Numbered from the stretch's first letter, positions 19,935-29,654 are shown. The stretch is 64,000 nt of DNA from Xanthomonas sp. 10-10 (GCF_040182365.1 NZ_CP144460.1:1612001-1676000); one strand, 5' to 3'. Numbers and translations are program-made. The notes: generated by a model from the letters alone, not told the origin.

Positions 19935-21934
19935 TGCTAGGCAAACTTACGATCGAGGCGGTTCCGTACCACGAGCCGATCATCATGGTCGCTCTCGGTG
20001 GTGCCGGCCTGCTCGGCCTGCTCATCGCTGGCGCCATCACCAAGTACAAGCTGTGGGGCTACCTGTGGAACGAGTGGTTCACCTCGGTGGACCACAAGCG
20101 CATCGGTGTGATGTACATCATCGTGGCGCTGGTCATGTTGCTGCGCGGCTTCGCCGATGCGGCGATGATGCGTACCCAGCAGGCGCTGGCGGGTAACGGT
20201 GGCGAAGGCGTCCTGCCGCCGCACCACTACGACCAGATCTTCACCGCGCATGGCGTGATCATGATCTTCTTCATGGCCATGCCGTTCATGACCGGCCTGT
20301 TGAACCTGATCGTGCCGCTGCAGATCGGCGCACGCGACGTGGCGTTTCCGTTCCTGAACTCGCTGAGCTTCTGGCTGTTCGTGGCCGGTGCGGCGCTGAT
20401 CAACATCTCGCTGGGCGTCGGCGAATTCGCGCAGACCGGCTGGCTGGCCTATCCGCCGTTGTCGGGGCTGGAATACAGTCCAGGGGTCGGTGTCGATTAC
20501 TACATCTGGGCGTTGCAGGTCTCAGGGTTGGGCACGTTGCTGACCGGCATCAACTTCTTCGTGACGATCATGCGGATGCGCGCGCCGGGCATGACCCTGA
20601 TGCGCATGCCGATCTTCACCTGGACCGCGCTGATCACCAACATCCTGATCATCGCTGCGTTCCCGATCCTGACCGTGGCGCTGGCGCTGCTGGGTGCCGA
20701 CCGTTACCTGGGCACGCACTTCTTCACCAACGACGGTGGCGGCAACGCCATGATGTACGTCAACCTGATCTGGATCTGGGGTCACCCGGAGGTCTACATC
20801 CTGATCCTGCCGGCGTTCGGCATCTTCTCCGAGTTGATCGCCACCTACAGCCGCAAGCGCCTGTTCGGCTACACCTCGATGGTCTACGCCACCTCGTGCA
20901 TCGGCGTGCTGTCGTTCGTGGTGTGGTTGCACCACTTCTTCACCATGGGCTCGGGTGCCAACGTCAATGCCTTCTTCGGCATCACGACGATGATCATCTC
21001 GATCCCGACCGGCGTGAAGATCTTCAACTGGCTGTTCACCATGTTCCGCGGCCGCGTGCACATGACCTCGCCGGTGCTGTGGACGATCGGCTTCATCATC
21101 ACCTTCACCATCGGCGGCATGACCGGTGTGATGCTGGCGATCCCGGCCGTGGACTTCGTGCTGCACAACAGCCTGTTCCTGATCGCGCACTTCCATAACG
21201 TGATCATCGGCGGCGTGGTGTTCGGTTACCTGGCCGGGCTGACCTACTGGTTCCCGAAGGCGTTCGGCTTCAAGCTCAACGAGAAGATCGGCAAGGCCTC
21301 GTTCTGGTGCTGGATCATCGGCTTCTTCGTGGCCTTCATGCCGCTGTACGTGCTCGGCTTCATGGGCATGACCCGCCGCATGAACACCTACAACCATCCC
21401 GAGTGGGCGCCGTGGCTGTATGTCGCTGCGGTGGGTGCTGCGATCATCGGCCTGGGCATCTTCCTGAATCTGGTGCAGATCGGTTACAGCGTCTGGAAGC
21501 GCAAGGAGCACATGGACCACACGGGCGATCCGTGGGATGGCCGCACCCTGGAGTGGGCCACCTCCTCGCCGCCGCCGTTCTACAACTTCGCCGTGCTGCC
21601 GCACATCGACGACCGCGATCAGTTCTGGGCCGACAAGCAGAACGGCAAGGGCTGGGTGCGTCCGTCCAAGTACGAACCCATCCACATGCCGCGCAACACC
21701 GGTGCAGGCGTGTATATCGGCGCCTTCAGCGTGTTGCTGGGCTTCGGTCTGATCTGGCACATCTGGTGGCTGGCCATCATTGGCCTGGTGGGCATGATCG
21801 GCAGCTTCATCGCGCGTACCTTCGACGACGACATCGATTACTGGGTGCCGGCCGATGAAGTGGAGCGCATCGAAAACGCGCGCTTTGCGCTGCTCGAACA
21901 GCAACAGGCGGCGCAGGCCGCGAAGGTGGTATGA
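19934..21934 (+). CDS. cyoB: cytochrome bo3 ubiquinol oxidase subunit I
   Basis: 666 residues, standard length, with about 15 membrane helices. This haem-copper oxidase catalytic subunit binds haem b, haem o3 and CuB. Motifs: [17 protein letters not shown] with the CuB His and the cross-linked Tyr, [11 protein letters not shown] with the His pair, and [11 protein letters not shown] with the haem ligands. The ATG at 19934 overlaps the cyoA stop; cyoC follows with an ATGA overlap. Confidence 0.98.
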   Translation: MLGKLTIEAVPYHEPIIMVALGGAGLLGLLIAGAITKYKLWGYLWNEWFTSVDHKRIGVMYIIVALVMLLRGFADAAMMRTQQALAGNGGEGVLPPHHYDQIFTAHGVIMIFFMAMPFMTGLLNLIVPLQIGARDVAFPFLNSLSFWLFVAGAALINISLGVGEFAQTGWLAYPPLSGLEYSPGVGVDYYIWALQVSGLGTLLTGINFFVTIMRMRAPGMTLMRMPIFTWTALITNILIIAAFPILTVALALLGADRYLGTHFFTNDGGGNAMMYVNLIWIWGHPEVYILILPAFGIFSELIATYSRKRLFGYTSMVYATSCIGVLSFVVWLHHFFTMGSGANVNAFFGITTMIISIPTGVKIFNWLFTMFRGRVHMTSPVLWTIGFIITFTIGGMTGVMLAIPAVDFVLHNSLFLIAHFHNVIIGGVVFGYLAGLTYWFPKAFGFKLNEKIGKASFWCWIIGFFVAFMPLYVLGFMGMTRRMNTYNHPEWAPWLYVAAVGAAIIGLGIFLNLVQIGYSVWKRKEHMDHTGDPWDGRTLEWATSSPPPFYNFAVLPHIDDRDQFWADKQNGKGWVRPSKYEPIHMPRNTGAGVYIGAFSVLLGFGLIWHIWWLAIIGLVGMIGSFIARTFDDDIDYWVPADEVERIENARFALLEQQQAAQAAKVV

Positions 21935-22563
21935 CCATGGCTTCCTCGACCACGCTTGACCACGCCGCCCACGCGGGCGGCCACGATCACGACCACGAGC
22001 ATCACGACGGCGGTGGCAACACCGTCTTCGGGTTCTGGGTCTATCTGATGAGCGACTGCCTGCTGTTTGCCGGTCTGTTCGCCACCTATGCGGTGCTCTC
22101 CGGCGCCACGGTGGATGGGCCGACCGCCAAGGAGCTGTTCGACCTGAAGTTCGTGCTGGTGGAAACCTTCCTGCTGTTGTTCAGCAGCTTGAGCTTTGGC
22201 TTTGCGATGATTGCCGCGCACAAGCGCAAGATGGGTGGCCTGTATGGCTGGCTGGCTGTCACCGCGCTGCTGGGTATCGGCTTCCTGTGCATGGAAATCT
22301 GGGAGTTCAACCACCTGATCCATGAAGGTGCCGGCCCGGGACGCAGCGCATTCCTGTCCGCCTTCTTCACCCTGGTCGGCACCCACGGTCTGCACGTGGC
22401 ATCGGGCCTGTTGTGGATGGCGGTGCTGGTGATCCAGATCTCCAAGAACGGCCTGACTGCGCGCAACAGCACGCGTCTGGCCTGCCTGAGCCTGTTCTGG
22501 CATTTCCTGGACATCATCTGGATCGGTGTGTTCACCGTCGTCTATCTGCTGGGAGCGCTGTAA
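21931..22563 (+). CDS. cyoC: cytochrome bo3 ubiquinol oxidase subunit III
   Basis: 210 residues with five membrane helices. The His-rich N-terminus is followed by [20 protein letters not shown], typical of CyoC. It is a structural subunit without redox centres. The ATG at 21931 overlaps the cyoB stop (ATGA); a second ATG at 21937 is possible. Confidence 0.95.
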   Translation: MTMASSTTLDHAAHAGGHDHDHEHHDGGGNTVFGFWVYLMSDCLLFAGLFATYAVLSGATVDGPTAKELFDLKFVLVETFLLLFSSLSFGFAMIAAHKRKMGGLYGWLAVTALLGIGFLCMEIWEFNHLIHEGAGPGRSAFLSAFFTLVGTHGLHVASGLLWMAVLVIQISKNGLTARNSTRLACLSLFWHFLDIIWIGVFTVVYLLGAL

Positions 22564-22898
22564 TGGCCAATCACCACCACACCGATACCGCGGCCGATGC
22601 GCATGCCGGCGGTTTGAAGTCCTATCTGATCGGCTTCGTCATGGCCGTCATCCTCACCGTCATCCCGTTTGCGATGGTGATGAGCGGGGCGTTCTCCAAG
22701 GGCGTCACCATCGTCGTGATCTCGGTCATGGCCGCAGTGCAGATGCTGGTGCACATGGTGTACTTCCTGCATATGGATCGCACGCCCGAGCAGCGCTCCA
22801 ACGTGCAGGTGGGCCTGTTCTCGTTGCTGATCATCGGCATCGTGATCGTCGGCTCGCTGTGGGTGCTGCACAACATGAACGTCAACATGATGCATTGA
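22563..22898 (+). CDS. cyoD: cytochrome bo3 ubiquinol oxidase subunit IV
   Basis: 111 residues with three membrane helices and a His-rich N-terminus ([20 protein letters not shown]). The motif MVYFLHMD is typical of CyoD, an assembly and stability subunit. The start overlaps the cyoC stop (TAATG). It is last in the operon, with a strong terminator directly after. No haem O synthase gene (cyoE) follows, so it must be elsewhere. Confidence 0.95.
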   Translation: MANHHHTDTAADAHAGGLKSYLIGFVMAVILTVIPFAMVMSGAFSKGVTIVVISVMAAVQMLVHMVYFLHMDRTPEQRSNVQVGLFSLLIIGIVIVGSLWVLHNMNVNMMH

Positions 22899-22921
22899 GA
22901 CGGCGCAGTGCCGGATCGGAG

Positions 22922-22951
22922 AAAGCCGCCAGCGATGGGCGGCTTTTTTTT
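22922..22951 (+). terminator. rho-independent terminator of cyoABCD
   Basis: 9-bp perfect stem (AAAGCCGCC at 22922-22930 and GGCGGCTTT at 22938-22946) followed by a run of T residues, 24 bases past the cyoD stop. Confidence 0.92.
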
Positions 22952-23053
22952 GCGCATGAATTTGCCTGCGGCATGACCAATGGCATACGGGGAAGCCGTG
23001 GTGGGCGCTTAGCATCGTGGGCTTGCCTGTTCCAGGTCACCTGCGGAGTTGCG

Positions 23054-24934
23054 ATGAAGATGCCCACCCTGTTGTCCGTGTCGCTGCTGGCAGCGCTGTC
23101 GTTGCCGGCCGCCGCGCAAACCGCGCCTCTGCAGGACGTGCCGTTCGACGGCACCTTGAAGATCGACGTCGATGCCACCGATCTGGCCCACCGCATCTTC
23201 AAGGTCAAGACCACGATGCCGGCCAAGCCGGGCCCGATGACGCTGCTGTATCCGCAGTGGATTCCGGGCAACCACTCGCCGACAGGGCCGATCGACAAAC
23301 TGGCCGGTCTGGTGATCAAGGTCGATGGCAAGGTGGTGCCATGGACGCGCGACCAGTTCGATGTCTACGCGTTCAAGGTGGACGTGCCCCAGGGCGCCAC
23401 CGAGCTGGTGGCCGAGTTCAAGTTCCTCTCGCCGCAGGCCCCCAACCAGGGCCGGGTGATGATGACTCCGGAAATGCTCAACCTGCAGTGGAATACCACC
23501 GCGCTGTATCCAGCCGGGGTGTTCGCGCGCAACATCAAGGCCCAGGCCAGCGTCACCTTGCCAGCCGGCTGGAGCTATGCCACGGCACTGGAGACCGACC
23601 GCCGCGTCGGCGACACGGTGACCTTCAAGCCGATCGATTTCGACGACCTGGTCGACTCGCCGATGTTCGCCGGCAAGTACTACAAGCGCGTGGAGCTGAG
23701 CGCCGGCAAGCAGCCGGTCTACCTCAACGTGTTCGCCGACGAAGCCAAGTCGCTGGAGGCCAAGCCCGAGCAGATCAAGGCGCATGCGTCGCTGGTGCAG
23801 CAGATGGACAAGCTTTACGGCGCGCGGCATTTCGATCACTACGAATTCCTGCTGGCGCTGACCAAGAAGTTGGGCGGCATCGGCCTGGAACACCATCGCT
23901 CCAGCGAAAACAGCGGTGTGCCGACCTACTTCACCGAGTGGGACAAGAGCTGGACCGGGCGCGACCTGCTCGCGCACGAGTTCAACCATTCCTGGAACGG
24001 CAAGTACCGCCGTGGTGCCGACCTGGCCACGCCCAATTTCAACGTTCCGATGGGCGACAGCCTGCTGTGGCTGTACGAAGGCCAGACCCAGTTCTGGGGC
24101 GAAGTGATGGCTGCACGTTCGGGCCTGTGGACGCAGGATCAGGCGCGCGAGATGCTCGCTGGCGTGGCAGCCCAGTACGAGCGTGGGCGCCCCGGCATGG
24201 CCTGGCGCACCGTGCAGGACACCACCAACGACCCGACCATGTCGATGCGCCGCCCCAAGGCCTACCGTAGCTATCAGATGGCCGAAGACTATTATTCCGG
24301 CGGCCAGATGATGTGGCTGGAAGTGGACAGCAAGCTGCGCGCGCTGACCAGCAACAAGCGCTCCATCGACGATTTCGGCAAGGCCTTCTTCGGCATGAAC
24401 AACGGCGATTGGGACGTCAACCCGTACACCTTCGACGACATCGTGGCCACGCTCAACGGCGTGGCGCCCTACGACTGGGCCAGCCTGTTACGCAGCCGCA
24501 TGGACGGGCACGGTTCCTTGAATGCCGGCATCGAGGCCAACGGCTGGAAGCTGGTCTACAACGAGGAGCCGAACCTGGCCACCAAGGCCGACGAGAGCGA
24601 CGACAAGGACGCCAGCCTGACCTATTCGCTTGGCCTGTCCCTGAAGGCCTCTGGCGAGATCGGTGATGTGCTCTGGGATGGCCCGGCCTTCAATGCCGGC
24701 CTGATCGCCGGCAACACCATCGTGGCGGTCAACGGCCGCGCCTTCAGCAGCGAGGTGATCAAGGACGCGATCAAGGCGGCCAAGGGCACCACCGCGCCGA
24801 TCGAGTTGCTGGTCAAGCGCCTGGACCGCTACGACACCGTGCGCATCGATTACCACGGCGGCCTGCTGTATCCGCATCTGGAACGTATCGCCGGCAAGCC
24901 GGATCGCCTGAGCGAGTTGTACAAGCCGCGCTGA
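23054..24934 (+). CDS. M61 family metallopeptidase with PDZ domain
   Basis: 626 residues. A signal peptide (LLSVSLLAALSLPAAAQ) implies export to the periplasm. The N-terminal beta-rich domain is followed by the zinc motif LLAHEFNHSWNGK (His308, Glu309, His312) and the downstream LLWLYEGQTQFWGE, whose Glu is the likely third ligand. A PDZ domain at about 520-610 (LSLKASGEIGDVLWDGPA) ends the protein. Relatives are glycyl aminopeptidases. It stands alone between the cyo terminator and radA. Confidence 0.9.
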   Translation: MKMPTLLSVSLLAALSLPAAAQTAPLQDVPFDGTLKIDVDATDLAHRIFKVKTTMPAKPGPMTLLYPQWIPGNHSPTGPIDKLAGLVIKVDGKVVPWTRDQFDVYAFKVDVPQGATELVAEFKFLSPQAPNQGRVMMTPEMLNLQWNTTALYPAGVFARNIKAQASVTLPAGWSYATALETDRRVGDTVTFKPIDFDDLVDSPMFAGKYYKRVELSAGKQPVYLNVFADEAKSLEAKPEQIKAHASLVQQMDKLYGARHFDHYEFLLALTKKLGGIGLEHHRSSENSGVPTYFTEWDKSWTGRDLLAHEFNHSWNGKYRRGADLATPNFNVPMGDSLLWLYEGQTQFWGEVMAARSGLWTQDQAREMLAGVAAQYERGRPGMAWRTVQDTTNDPTMSMRRPKAYRSYQMAEDYYSGGQMMWLEVDSKLRALTSNKRSIDDFGKAFFGMNNGDWDVNPYTFDDIVATLNGVAPYDWASLLRSRMDGHGSLNAGIEANGWKLVYNEEPNLATKADESDDKDASLTYSLGLSLKASGEIGDVLWDGPAFNAGLIAGNTIVAVNGRAFSSEVIKDAIKAAKGTTAPIELLVKRLDRYDTVRIDYHGGLLYPHLERIAGKPDRLSELYKPR

Positions 24935-25303
24935 GTGGCGGCCGCCCGCTCGCAGGCGTTGAAGCGGGCAATGGCAAGACCTGGAGCTGCATGACCGGCT
25001 GCGATCGATCATGCGGCTCCAGACGCTGGCCTTGTTCGGTACCGGTGCCGGTGCCGACCGATCAAAAGACATCGCGCCAGCCAAATGCTCGGCGCCATCG
25101 ATGTCCGAGTGAGAACGCAGCAGCAGAAATGCGCGGTTGCATCCATTCCTGCGCCGCCGCAGCCTGGCCGATTCCCGATTCCCGATTCCCGATTCCCGAT
25201 TCCCGAATCCCGAATCCCGAATCCCGAATCCCGAGCCAGCGTCGCGCATCCTGAGACCAACGCCGACTATCCTGTCGCCCCAGAAGCGATTGGTTAACTG
25301 ACG
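24935..25303. other. intergenic region upstream of radA holding a heptamer array
   Basis: 369 bases without a gene. Its main feature is the nine-unit heptamer array at 25171-25233, 70 bases before the radA start. Confidence 0.6.
25171..25233 (-). repeat. nine-unit heptamer array, ATTCCCG x5 then AATCCCG x4
   Basis: Nine perfect 7-base units without spacers: five ATTCCCG followed by four AATCCCG. The only change between blocks is T to A at the second position. It is the longest member of the dispersed heptamer family in the window. Confidence 0.95.
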
Positions 25304-26695
25304 ATGGCGAAGGCAAAAACGGCCTATGTCTGCGGCGAGTGCGGCGCCGAGTACAACAAGTGGCAGGGACAATGCACCGAGTGCGGAGTGTGGAATACGC
25401 TCAGCGAAATCGTGCTGGAAAGCGCCACGCCCGGCGGCAAGGCCTCGCCTGCGGCCTCGCGCCGCACCGGTTGGGCCGGCAAGGCCGAGGCGCCCAAGAT
25501 CACCGCGCTCAAGGATGTTCAGCAATCCGAGCAGGCGCGCGTGTCCACCGGCATCGGCGAGTTCGATCGCGTGCTGGGTGGTGGGCTGGTCGAAGGTGCG
25601 GTGGTGCTGATCGGTGGCGACCCCGGCATCGGCAAATCCACGTTGTTGTTGCAGGCGCTGGCCAGCATGGCGAGCACCTTGCCGGTGTTGTATGTGACCG
25701 GCGAGGAATCGCTGGCGCAGGTGGCAGGGCGCGCGGTGCGTCTGGATCTGCCGTTGGAAGGCTTGAACGCGCTGGCCGAAACCGGCATCGAAAATATCCT
25801 GCAGCACGCCAGCGTGGCGCGCCCGAAGCTGATCGTGGCCGACTCGGTCCAGACGCTGTGGACCGAGTCGCTGACCGCGGCGCCGGGTTCGGTCAGCCAG
25901 GTGCGCGAGAGCGCGGCGCGGCTGGTGCGCTACGCCAAGGAGACCGGTACCGCGGTGTTCCTGGTTGGCCATGTGACCAAGGAAGGCGGCATCGCCGGCC
26001 CGCGCGTGCTGGAACATATGGTCGATGCGGTGCTGTACTTCGAAGGCGAAAGCGGTAGCCGCTTTCGCCTGTTGCGCGCGTTCAAGAACCGCTTCGGTGC
26101 GGTCAACGAACTGGGCGTGTTCGCGATGGGCGAGAAGGGCCTCAAGGAGGTTTCCAACCCTTCGGCGATCTTCCTTTCCGGCGGTAGTACGCAGCAGCCC
26201 GGCAGCTGCGTGATGGTCACCCGCGAAGGCACCCGGCCGTTGATGGTGGAGGTACAGGCGTTGGTGGACGCCTCGCCGCTGTCCAATCCGCGGCGCGTGG
26301 CGGTGGGCCTGGAGCAAAACCGGCTGGCGATGTTGCTGGCGGTGCTGCACCGCCATGGCGGCATCGTGGTGGGCGATCAGGACGTATTCGTCAACGTGGT
26401 CGGCGGCATTCGCGTGCAGGAGACTGCGGCCGACCTGCCGGTGTTGCTGGCAGTGTTGTCCTCGCTGCGCGACCGGCCGTTGTCCGAGAAGACGATCGCC
26501 TTCGGCGAGGTCGGGTTGTCCGGCGAGATCCGTCCGGTGCCCAATGGCGAGGATCGCTTGAAGGAAGCGGCCACGCACGGCTTCAAACGCGCGATCGTGC
26601 CGCGTGCCAATGCACCGAAGACGGCCAGCATCAAGGGGATGGAGATCATCGCGGTGGAGCGGCTGAGCCAGGCGCTGGAGGCCGCGGCCGACTGA
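25304..26695 (+). CDS. radA: DNA repair protein RadA
   Basis: 463 residues. The N-terminal C4 zinc finger has C10, C13, C24 and C27. The RecA-like ATPase has Walker A GGDPGIGKST from residue 104. The RadA-specific motif KNRFG is at 261-265. The C-terminal Lon-protease-like domain (about 300-460) follows. RadA promotes branch migration in recombination intermediates. No strong Shine-Dalgarno precedes the ATG. Confidence 0.97.
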   Translation: MAKAKTAYVCGECGAEYNKWQGQCTECGVWNTLSEIVLESATPGGKASPAASRRTGWAGKAEAPKITALKDVQQSEQARVSTGIGEFDRVLGGGLVEGAVVLIGGDPGIGKSTLLLQALASMASTLPVLYVTGEESLAQVAGRAVRLDLPLEGLNALAETGIENILQHASVARPKLIVADSVQTLWTESLTAAPGSVSQVRESAARLVRYAKETGTAVFLVGHVTKEGGIAGPRVLEHMVDAVLYFEGESGSRFRLLRAFKNRFGAVNELGVFAMGEKGLKEVSNPSAIFLSGGSTQQPGSCVMVTREGTRPLMVEVQALVDASPLSNPRRVAVGLEQNRLAMLLAVLHRHGGIVVGDQDVFVNVVGGIRVQETAADLPVLLAVLSSLRDRPLSEKTIAFGEVGLSGEIRPVPNGEDRLKEAATHGFKRAIVPRANAPKTASIKGMEIIAVERLSQALEAAAD

Positions 26696-26960
26696 GGCAT
26701 GCGCTGCTGCGCGGGGACTGGCAGGGCAGACGACCCGGCCGAGCTGGCCGTTGGCCTACCCGCAGGCGACCCTGCCCAATATCGCTATCGCCCGATGGGC
26801 TTTGTCTGCGCAGGCAACCGCCCGTCGGCTGGTGGCGGCAATTTGGATTCGGGTGTGAAGAAAGCGTTTTCACCAGAGTGCGGCTATGGCACCATGCGCG
26901 GCCCGTTGCACTGTGCACCGGATCACAGACACCGCCGATTGCTCGAACTGGAGAACCACG

Positions 26961-27347
26961 ATGGAATGGATGTTGTTGCCGCTCAAGCGTTACGCCGACT
27001 TTGAAGGTCGCTCGCGTCGCAAGGAATACTGGATGTTCATGTTGATGCAGGTGATCGTTCTGGCGGTGCTGGGCATCATGTTCGGTATTGCGGCGGCGGT
27101 GATGGGAGGCGAGAACGGCCCTGGTCCGCTGGCCTGGGTGGTCGTTGCCATCATGGCGATCTTCGTGCTGGCGCTGATCGTCCCCGGCATTGCGGTGACC
27201 GTGCGTCGGCTGCATGACCAGGACAAGTCGGGCTGGTTCTATCTGATTAGCTTCGTGCCTTACGTCGGCGGTTTTATCGTGCTCGTGTTCATGTGCCTGG
27301 AAGGCACCCCGGGCCCGAACCAGTACGGCGAGAGCCCGAAGCAGTAA
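26961..27347 (+). CDS. DUF805 inner-membrane protein
   Basis: 128 residues. The N-terminus RYADFEGRSRRKEYWMF is the DUF805 signature, followed by three or four hydrophobic helices and the motif TVRRLHDQDKSGWFYL. The function of DUF805 proteins is unknown. The ATG at 26961 is preceded by GGAGAACCACG. A 14-bp hairpin at 27371 follows. Confidence 0.9.
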   Translation: MEWMLLPLKRYADFEGRSRRKEYWMFMLMQVIVLAVLGIMFGIAAAVMGGENGPGPLAWVVVAIMAIFVLALIVPGIAVTVRRLHDQDKSGWFYLISFVPYVGGFIVLVFMCLEGTPGPNQYGESPKQ

Positions 27348-27370
27348 TCGCCTCGCACGATGTAGGTTGA

Positions 27371-27401
27371 ACGATGGCGCAGGAGTTTCCTGCGCCATCG
27401 T
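27371..27401 (+). terminator. terminator-like hairpin after the DUF805 gene
   Basis: 14-bp perfect stem (27371-27384 and 27388-27401) with a three-base loop, followed by CGTTTA. The stem is strong but the T tract weak. Confidence 0.7.
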
Positions 27402-28042
27402 CGTTTATGCGATTTGGAGCGGCTGGCAACCCCCAGGGTGCGGTGTCGCGCGCACTGTCTTCCGCGTTGCGCGCATGTTACCTGCCGATGCCGGGACGGC
27501 TGCTCAGGGCCACACATCCACCGCATGGTGGATCGAGTACGCCGCAGCCGAATGATCACGGCAACGTGTATTGCGTTAGCAGCACGCCTGCTCCTGCCTG
27601 GCGGCTACGCCGTCGCTCTGGTGGCGCTGTTGAATTTTTGCAGTGGGCGAGATGCGCGGCGCAGCGCCCTCATCGCAATCGGTTGTACGGGTGCCTGTTC
27701 AGGCCTCCCTTGCTCGCCCAAAGGGAATCAGAAGTTCCTGAAGATCGTAAGGTGTTTCGACCGGAGGTTGCGTCACTCGGCATCGTGCATGAACAGCCGG
27801 TCTGCCCGGACTTCATATTCGCAGCCTGAGCCACTGCCGATCTCATCGTTGGTCGATTCAACTTGGTTTGGTCGAACGACACGGTTTGAAATGACTTAAT
27901 ACAACGATTCAAACACCTTGAAACCGGCGAGTGGGGGCGGGCGCATGGCGCCATGGCAAGCCGATGCAGGCCGCCAGCGTCACGATCCGCCATGCACGTA
28001 CCTCGATAAGTGCATGGCGCGGGTCTGATCCAGAATCAGCGC
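27402..28042. other. intergenic region between the DUF805 gene and hrpG
   Basis: About 640 bases with no convincing gene; frames on both strands have Arg/Ser/Cys-rich shadow composition. A 9-bp inverted repeat with a 12-base loop (27989-27997 and 28010-28018) lies 24 bases past the hrpG stop and may end that transcript, although it lacks a T tract. Confidence 0.5.
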
Positions 28043-28831
28043 TCAGCAGGCGGCCGCGCGATGTCCGGCGCTCGGGCTTGCGCTTTTGCCCGGCGCCAGC
28101 GGGTCCTTGCCCTGTAACGCGAGCTCCAGCTTGTAGCCATGCGAATACACGGTTCTGATGCGGACCACGCCGCTGTGGTTGCACAGCTGCAATTTCTTGC
28201 GCAGCTTGTAGATGTGCTGCTCCATGGTGCGGTCGGTGAACTCGGTGTGGCTGCCCCAGACCGCTTTGGCGAGCTGGCAGCGGCGGAAACAGACCCCGGG
28301 GCTGGAAAACAGCAGCCAGGCGATCGAGAACTCGCGCGCGGTGAGCACGATCGGCTTGCCATGCAGGTAAACCGTGTTTTCTTCGCGGATCAGCTGGTAC
28401 GGGCCGACGGTGAGGTGTTGCGACTCCTGGCAGGCCTCCGGGGCGGGGGAGATCGCCAATGCCGCTCGCACCTGCAGTTCGCACGAGTTGAATGGGAGCG
28501 CTAACACTTCCTGCGCGCCGGCCTGGTACCAGGCCAGGATGTCGTCGGGGCAGTCGAACCGCCCCAGCACGATCAGCGGCGTGGGATGGCCGCTGTGGCA
28601 GCGGTGCCAGGCCAGGACCGAGCTGTCGTCGGAGGCGACGCAGCTTGCATCGAAGATCAGCAGGTCGCAGGGCGAATGCCGCAAGTTGCGCAACAACTCC
28701 AGCTCATCGGAAAACACCGCCAATTTGGGTGCTAGTGAGGCCAGGCTCGCGTTGACCTGCGATGTCAGGCGCGCGTCCTGCGTCAGCAGGAACGCCGCTC
28801 CGTGCTTGCCGGGAGAAGGGGTGTGCATCAT
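28043..28831 (-). CDS. hrpG: OmpR-family regulator HrpG, activator of the hrp/T3SS regulon
   Basis: 262 residues from ATG 28831. I chose this ATG because GGAAGG lies directly upstream; ATG 28828 and GTG 28852 are alternatives. The N-terminal half is a receiver-like domain: a candidate phospho-acceptor Asp is in CDLLIFDASC (residue 60 or 61). The usual Lys-Pro is replaced by Leu-Pro in LALPFNS and the acidic pocket is weak. The C-terminal winged helix (about 150-245) is OmpR-type, with TAREFSIAWLLFSSPGVCFR and MEQHIYKLRKKLQL. The name rests on family resemblance and on the divergent neighbour hrpX, the known Xanthomonas arrangement. HrpG activates hrpX in planta. Confidence 0.9.
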   Translation of the reverse strand: MMHTPSPGKHGAAFLLTQDARLTSQVNASLASLAPKLAVFSDELELLRNLRHSPCDLLIFDASCVASDDSSVLAWHRCHSGHPTPLIVLGRFDCPDDILAWYQAGAQEVLALPFNSCELQVRAALAISPAPEACQESQHLTVGPYQLIREENTVYLHGKPIVLTAREFSIAWLLFSSPGVCFRRCQLAKAVWGSHTEFTDRTMEQHIYKLRKKLQLCNHSGVVRIRTVYSHGYKLELALQGKDPLAPGKSASPSAGHRAAAC

Positions 28832-28963
28832 CCGGCCTTCCCGTGACGGCACACGTACCAGTCGTGCGTGGGATGCCGGTGACGGGCGGCAGGCGCCGCT
28901 ACAAAATCCACAGATAGAGATAAGTGCATCGCCATACCATCCGGCTGCGAAAGGGGGGAGGGT

Positions 28964-28996
28964 CTGACCGAGGTCAGGCGAATGGTATGTACCATT
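28964..28996. promoter_or_regulatory. paired palindromes upstream of hrpG
   Basis: CTGACCGAGGTCAG (28964-28977) is a 6-bp inverted repeat with a 2-base centre. Three bases later AATGGTATGTACCATT (28981-28996) is a 7-bp inverted repeat, also with a 2-base centre. A related half-site, CCATACCAT, lies at 28932-28940. The size and symmetry suit dimeric regulators. They sit 133-165 bases upstream of the hrpG start. Confidence 0.5.
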
Positions 28997-29128
28997 CCGG
29001 CGGCAGAAAGTTTCACTGCTGCGTACTTTTCTTCGGGTTTGGGTGGGTACGCTTTAACTAGCGCTCATCTATACGCAACGCAGCTCTTACATCTTGGGCA
29101 TGCGGGCGCGCATCCACGCATAGCGTTG

Positions 29129-29164
29129 GCGTATTGCCCGGACATGTTTGTCCGGGCAATACGC
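29129..29164. repeat. perfect 16-bp inverted repeat between hrpG and hrpX
   Basis: Arms 29129-29144 and 29149-29164 are exact complements around a TGTT loop. No T tract follows on either strand, so it is not a typical intrinsic terminator. Confidence 0.9.
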
Positions 29165-29654
29165 AGAAATTGGTTGGAAAGGTCTAGACCAAGGTATTGC
29201 GATTACGACGAACGCTGCCTCCGCAAGGAATAGGTCCGGCGAGCAGGTAACACAAAAGTTACTTTGGTTATGAGCGGGACGTGTGCGCAGCAACGTGGCC
29301 ACGTCCCGTCCAACGCTCGCGCAGCAATCGGAGCAAACACCCAAAAATCTGCGATCAACGCGTGCGTTGGCAGATGTTGCGCGAAGGCACCGCGTTGCCT
29401 GGTCGTGCCGCAACCGCAACCAGCGTCCAGGCGTTAAGTAATGTCCATCGCTGGACACTGCACGCGCTCTGCAAAAAAGAATCCCGCATATGCAAAACGC
29501 ACGGCGGACGCGCTGGAAGACAGAGTGAGGTTTTTTGATTTTTGCGGTGCGCGCAGGTGAGAATTTCCATTGGATCCGCTGCATACAATCGTTTGCGCCA
29601 GCCAGACCGGCGCATTGTTTGTTTTTTGCTCGTCCCCCTCAGAGAGAGCCCGGC

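Larger units (their letters stand above)
28832..29654. promoter_or_regulatory. hrpG-hrpX divergent regulatory region
   Basis: 823 bases without a recognisable gene. Next to hrpG are two palindromes (28964-28977 and 28981-28996). Further on are a perfect 16-bp hairpin (29129-29164), a 9-bp inverted repeat (29275-29283 with 29300-29308) and a 6-bp one (29442-29457). A TACAAT at 29584-29589 is a candidate -10 for hrpX, but no good -35 accompanies it. Both hrp regulator promoters must lie here. Confidence 0.7.

Noticed and set aside
25171..25233. Possible CRISPR array
   Set aside because: Units are 7 bases with no spacers and no cas genes are nearby, so this is a tandem microsatellite-like repeat. 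The same applies to 37314-37362.
27414..27899. Possible small gene in the region before hrpG
   Set aside because: Overlapping frames on both strands all have shadow composition and no family resemblance.
29087..29584. Possible gene between hrpG and hrpX on minus (about 165 codons)
   Set aside because: Cys/Arg-rich composition, no Shine-Dalgarno, no domain, and it crosses the inverted repeats and the probable hrpX promoter.
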